Assembly: GCF_030268685.1 (NCBI RefSeq) | Contig: NZ_BSRQ01000003.1 | Location: 162,598 to 226,597 of the forward strand | DNA from: Microtetraspora sp. NBRC 13810 | GTDB taxonomy: Bacteria; Actinomycetota; Actinomycetes; Streptosporangiales; Streptosporangiaceae | DNA length: 64,000 nt | Direction of reading: 5' to 3' | Shown here: in pieces, positions 60,933 to 64,000 of the stretch | How positions within the stretch are numbered: the first letter of the stretch is position 1 | How the letters are laid out: each line of letters opens with the position of its first letter | Made by a program: the position numbers and the translations under genes | Notes under the pieces: model-generated | Databases searched by the model: none | Seen by the model: the letters and a program-made list of their open reading frames with translations, nothing else | What the model was told of the DNA's origin: nothing

Positions 60933-61963
60933 CGCCGCACCTCCTCCGCGTACCTGCGGACCAGGCGGTTGGCCAGGGTGGCGAGCAGCAGCATGCCGCC
61001 CAGGAAGAAGGTGAACCAGTCGGCGTCCCAGCCCGCGAAGACGATGCCCTTGTCCACCATGCCGAAGATCAGCGCGCCGATCGCGGCGCCGACGGCCGAG
61101 CCGTACCCGCCGGTGAGCAGGCAGCCGCCGATCACGGCCGCGACGATGTAGACGAACTCCTGGCCGATGCCCGCGTTGGCCTGCACCGAGGTGAGCCGCA
61201 GCGCGAGGATCGAGCCGACCAGCCAGGCGGCGACCGCGGTGGTCATGAACAGCGCGATCTTCGTGCGGTCGGCGGGCACCCCGGCGGCGCGGGCGGCCTG
61301 GGCGTCACCGCCGACCGCGAAGATCCAGTTTCCGGCGCGGGTGCGCATGAGGACCCAGGTGGCCAGCGCGGTGACGCCGATCCACCACAGGATCGCGACC
61401 CGGAACTCCGTGCCGCCGACGGTGAACGTCCCGGCGAGCGCCGAGCGGGCGGCCTCGAAGCCCTCGGCCCCGCGCAGCCCGCCGACCTGGACGGTGCCGG
61501 TGAGGGCCTTGGTGACGCCCAGGTTTAGCCCCTGCAGCATGAGGAGCGTGCCCAGCGTGACGATGAAGCTCGGCAGCCGGGTGCGCACCACGGCCAGGCC
61601 GTTGAGGAAGCCGACCAGCAGGGCGAGCGCCAGCGCGGCGAGCATCGCGGCCCACACGCTCCAGCCGTACCGGGTGGCCAGCGTGACCAGGACCAGGCCG
61701 ACGGTGCCGGTGAGCACGCCCGCGGACAGGTCGAACTCGCCGCCGATCATCAGCAGCGCGATCGCCACCGCCATGATCCCGAGGGTGGCGGCCGGGTCGA
61801 GCCAGTTGGCCATGCCGGCCGCCGAGCGGAAGGTCGCCGACTGGCTCGCGAAGAAGGCGAAGACCGCGACCGCGCCGGCCACCGCGCCCAGTTCGGGGCG
61901 GATGAGCAGGCGGCGCGGCGCTCCGGCGGCGGCCACGCGCTCGTCCAGGGTGCCGGCCGTCAT
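60929..61963 (-). CDS. Sugar-type ABC transporter permease
   Basis: A 344-aa inner-membrane protein of the RbsC/FrcC family: [19 protein letters not shown] and [23 protein letters not shown] are the characteristic conserved segments; [20 protein letters not shown] follows near the C-terminus. It overlaps the binding-protein gene by 4 bp (ATGA) and the ATPase by 4 bp, so all three are one translational unit. Confidence 0.9.
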   Translation of the reverse strand: MTAGTLDERVAAAGAPRRLLIRPELGAVAGAVAVFAFFASQSATFRSAAGMANWLDPAATLGIMAVAIALLMIGGEFDLSAGVLTGTVGLVLVTLATRYGWSVWAAMLAALALALLVGFLNGLAVVRTRLPSFIVTLGTLLMLQGLNLGVTKALTGTVQVGGLRGAEGFEAARSALAGTFTVGGTEFRVAILWWIGVTALATWVLMRTRAGNWIFAVGGDAQAARAAGVPADRTKIALFMTTAVAAWLVGSILALRLTSVQANAGIGQEFVYIVAAVIGGCLLTGGYGSAVGAAIGALIFGMVDKGIVFAGWDADWFTFFLGGMLLLATLANRLVRRYAEEVRR

Positions 61964-62940
61964 CGCGTGCCGTTCTCCGCCAGCCGGGCGACCTGGGCGG
62001 CGGTCTCCCTGGTGACGAAACCCGGACCGGTGTTGACCGGCAGGCCGCCGCCGACGGTGTTGAGATTCGTCCGGTGCAGGTGGAGGAAGGTGATCGGCAG
62101 CCAGCCCTGGAGGTACTGCTGCTGGTCGACGGCGAAGAGGATCTCACCGTCCCGCACGGCGGCGACCACGTCGGCCGACAGGTCGAAGGTGGCCAGCCTG
62201 GCCCGCGAGCCACTGTCGGCGATGGCGTCGCGGGCGGCGGCGGCGACGGCCGGGTTCAGCGTGAGCACCCCGTCGAGCGCGGTGTCCGCCTGGAGTCTCG
62301 CCATGATCTTGGAGGTGGCGTCCGCGAGGTTGCGGACGTCCACCTGGAGCCGCTCCACGGTGCCGCCGAGCCCCCGGCTCGCGCCGACGCACCGCTGGTC
62401 CAGGCCCACGTTGCCGGCCTCGTGGATGACGCACAGCAGCTTGGTCACGCCCTCGGCGCCGAGCTTCTCGCCCGCGCCGCGCCCGGCGACCTCCTCCGAC
62501 TGGCCGACGTGGGTGATCGCGCCGAACTCCCTGGACCTCTCCGCCCCCGAGTTGATCGTGATGACCGGGATGCCGGCCGCGACCGCCTTGCCGACCGGCT
62601 CCCGCAGCGCGTCGGGGTTGGCCATCGACACCACGATGCCGTCCACCCGCCGGCTCACCGCCTGGTCGATGAGCTGGGCCTGCCGGGCGGGGTCGCCGTC
62701 GCCCTGGTAGCCCACGGTCACGCCGTACCGCGCGCCGGCCGCCTCCGCGCCGTTCTTCACCACGTCCCAGAAGGAGTCGCCGGCGGCGGCGTGCGTGATC
62801 ACCGCGTACGTCCCGCCGGCCGCGCCGCCGGTGGGCGCCGCGCCGCCACCCTGTCCCCCGTCCTGTCCCCCGCCTGAGCAGCCGCCCAGCGCCAGCACGC
62901 CGAACAGCCCCGCCACGGCCGTCCATGTCCTTCGCCTCAT
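61960..62940 (-). CDS. Sugar-type ABC substrate-binding lipoprotein
   Basis: A 326-aa lipoprotein: signal peptide with lipobox LGGC, a Gly/Gln linker, then a periplasmic-binding-protein type I fold (YAVITHAAAGDSFWDVVKNG, AQLIDQAVSRRVDGIVVSMA, AAGIPVITINSG). ATG 62940 has GGAGG 6 nt upstream. Together with the permease and FrcA-type ATPase it forms an importer for a monosaccharide, polyol or similar solute; the ligand is not deducible. Regulated by the divergent GntR gene, as judged from matching palindromes in the intergenic region. Confidence 0.88.
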   Translation of the reverse strand: MRRRTWTAVAGLFGVLALGGCSGGGQDGGQGGGAAPTGGAAGGTYAVITHAAAGDSFWDVVKNGAEAAGARYGVTVGYQGDGDPARQAQLIDQAVSRRVDGIVVSMANPDALREPVGKAVAAGIPVITINSGAERSREFGAITHVGQSEEVAGRGAGEKLGAEGVTKLLCVIHEAGNVGLDQRCVGASRGLGGTVERLQVDVRNLADATSKIMARLQADTALDGVLTLNPAVAAAARDAIADSGSRARLATFDLSADVVAAVRDGEILFAVDQQQYLQGWLPITFLHLHRTNLNTVGGGLPVNTGPGFVTRETAAQVARLAENGTR

Positions 62941-63008
62941 CGGCACCTCCACGACGCCGGGAACCGGTCCCCCCGGTTGTAACCGCGGCATACCAACGTG
63001 TCAATCAT

Positions 63009-63051
63009 TTGACCTGACATCAGGACGTGATTTCACGTGATGTCAGGACAT
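63009..63051. promoter_or_regulatory. GntR operator cluster on the ABC-operon side
   Basis: ATGTC-AG-GACAT (63040-63051) is a perfect 12-bp palindrome. A weaker copy, TTGAC-CT-GACAT, is at 63009-63020. Between them, CCTGACATCA (63013-63022) and TGATGTCAGG (63038-63047) form 10-bp arms, and ACGTGA-TT-TCACGT (63025-63038) is a further perfect palindrome. Confidence 0.6.
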
Positions 63052-63185
63052 GGGAGTGCGGATGCGCTCACAGGGCGCGGAGGTGGTCCAGCCCGGCCGA
63101 TCCGGTCGAACCCCATGAACCGACTCAACAGCGCCCGCGCGCCCCCGTCAAACCCCACCCGCCATCGCGAACAGCAGTCCGTTAT

Positions 63186-63197
63186 TTGTCAGGACAT
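63186..63197. promoter_or_regulatory. GntR operator copy near the regulator gene
   Basis: TTGTC-AG-GACAT matches the 63040 site with one change. GGACAT-TCTG-ATGTCC overlaps it on the right. It lies 72 bp before the GntR start, consistent with autoregulation. Confidence 0.55.
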
Positions 63198-63268
63198 TCT
63201 GATGTCCGCTAGCCTGATCGCCACACTGGCCCCACGCATCGCCCGGCCCACCCCTCGCGGAGGAGTCC

Positions 63269-64000
63269 ATGAGCGCCAAGCTTGAGATCGATCTGGATCG
63301 GTCCAGCCCGGTGCCCCTCTACTTCCAGGTCGCCGAGCAGATCGCCGAGGCCATCAGGAAGGGCGACCTGCCCCCGGGTTCCCGGCTCGACAACGAGATC
63401 CAGCTCGCCGACCGGCTCGGCCTCTCCCGCCCGACGATCAGGCAGGCGATCCAGTACCTCGTGGACAAGGGCCTGCTGGTGCGCAAGCGCGGCGTCGGCA
63501 CCCAGGTCGTGCACGGCCAGGTCAAGCGCTCGGTGGAGCTCACCAGCCTCTACGACGACCTGCGCAGGGCCGGTCAGGAGCCGGCCACCCAGGTGCTCGC
63601 GCTGGACTCCGTCCCGGCGGGGGAGGACGTCGCGCGGATCCTCGCCGTCGCCCCCGGCACCCAGGTGCTGCGCGTGGAGCGGCTGCGCTACGCCGGTGGG
63701 GAGCCGCTCGCGATCCTGCACAACTGGCTGCCGCCGGGCCTCGCCCCGCTGACCGCCGAGGGCCTGGAGGAGCGCGGCCTCTACGAGCTGCTGCGCGGCT
63801 CCGGGGTGCGGATGCGGGTGGCCAACCAGCGCATCGGCGCCCGCGCCGCCTCGGCCGCGGAGGGCCGGCTGCTCGGCGAGCGTCGCGGCGCGCCCCTGCT
63901 CACCATGGTCCGCACCACCTACGACGACCAGGGCCGTGCCGTGGAGCACGGCTCGCACGTCTACCGGGCCTCGCACTACTCCCTGGAGGTCACGCTCATC
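63269..64000 (+). CDS. GntR family (HutC/UTRA type) regulator, 3' end outside window
   Basis: At least 244 codons are present and no stop is reached at the right edge, though the UTRA domain appears almost complete. Winged HTH: PVPLYFQVAEQIAEAIRKGD, LPPGSRLDNEIQLADRLGLS, RPTIRQAIQYLVDKGLLVRK, GVGTQVV. UTRA: SLYDDLRRAGQEPATQVL, RVERLRYAGGEPLAI, and the end GSHVYRASHYSLEV. ATG 63269 has AGGAG 4 nt upstream. It likely represses the divergent sugar-type ABC operon until its ligand binds the UTRA domain. Confidence 0.9.
   Translation, partial: MSAKLEIDLDRSSPVPLYFQVAEQIAEAIRKGDLPPGSRLDNEIQLADRLGLSRPTIRQAIQYLVDKGLLVRKRGVGTQVVHGQVKRSVELTSLYDDLRRAGQEPATQVLALDSVPAGEDVARILAVAPGTQVLRVERLRYAGGEPLAILHNWLPPGLAPLTAEGLEERGLYELLRGSGVRMRVANQRIGARAASAAEGRLLGERRGAPLLTMVRTTYDDQGRAVEHGSHVYRASHYSLEVTLI

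Noticed and set aside
63090-63120. tRNA-like GGTCGAACCCC motif
   Set aside because: No acceptor, D or anticodon stems can be built around it.

Overview
The window is chromosomal DNA of a very G+C-rich actinobacterium. Support comes from codon use, GTG/TTG starts, many leaderless promoters (TANNNT box 6-7 nt before the start codon), a mycobacterial-type SOS box, and families such as CGNR zinc-finger regulators, a Cys-containing leader peptide, DUF3040, WGxxGxxG and classical NAD formate dehydrogenase. A soil filamentous genus (Streptosporangiales/Streptomyces-like) is my inference. No tRNA, rRNA, CRISPR or insertion sequence was recognised; the only mobility-type gene is a lone tyrosine recombinase.

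Layout. 0-7 kb: a truncated secreted protein, a PEP-mutase/isocitrate-lyase family lyase, a TetR regulator with a drug-efflux MFS gene sharing an operator, and a small membrane protein followed by a cysteine-synthase-like enzyme coupled to a second MFS gene. 7-15.6 kb: a secreted beta-helix protein behind a LacI-type palindrome, a gamma-carbonic-anhydrase-like protein, a PaaX regulator with crotonase and 3-hydroxyacyl-CoA dehydrogenase, an orphan histidine kinase and a VOC protein. 15.8-21.4 kb: a sulfonate/taurine-type ABC operon with a Cys-containing leader peptide, an FMNH2-dependent monooxygenase and a vanadium haloperoxidase-like protein. 21.5-26.8 kb: LysR regulator, NAD formate dehydrogenase, a deazaflavin-reductase/hemerythrin fusion, and an overlapping cyclohydrolase + FolD pair in which FolD lacks its catalytic lysine; this is a one-carbon folate/formate module.

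26.8-38.4 kb: HelD-type RNA polymerase-recycling helicase divergent from a TetR gene over a 32-bp dyad, a SoxR with a long Cys-containing extension, a tyrosine recombinase, a probable standalone structured ncRNA with terminator, PlsC, a class B penicillin-binding protein, DUF3040, and an SOS-boxed radical SAM protein. 38-50 kb: Tricorn protease, WYL regulator divergent from an alpha/beta hydrolase, an MFS gene with low-complexity inserts divergent from a CGNR regulator, DinB and SGNH enzymes, interspersed with several short tandem-repeat arrays. 50-64 kb: erythromycin-esterase family protein, NAD DNA ligase, MFS, BKACE enzyme, a frameshifted aldo/keto reductase, second SGNH hydrolase, isochorismate synthase, DedA, YigZ, and a sugar-type ABC operon divergent from a GntR gene with matching palindromic operators.

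Most genes are ordinary accessory metabolism and transport. The less ordinary items are the split folate pair, the ncRNA, the 31-bp palindrome over the reductase/hemerythrin promoter, the HelD/TetR dyad, the extended SoxR, and unusually frequent short tandem repeats in and near genes.
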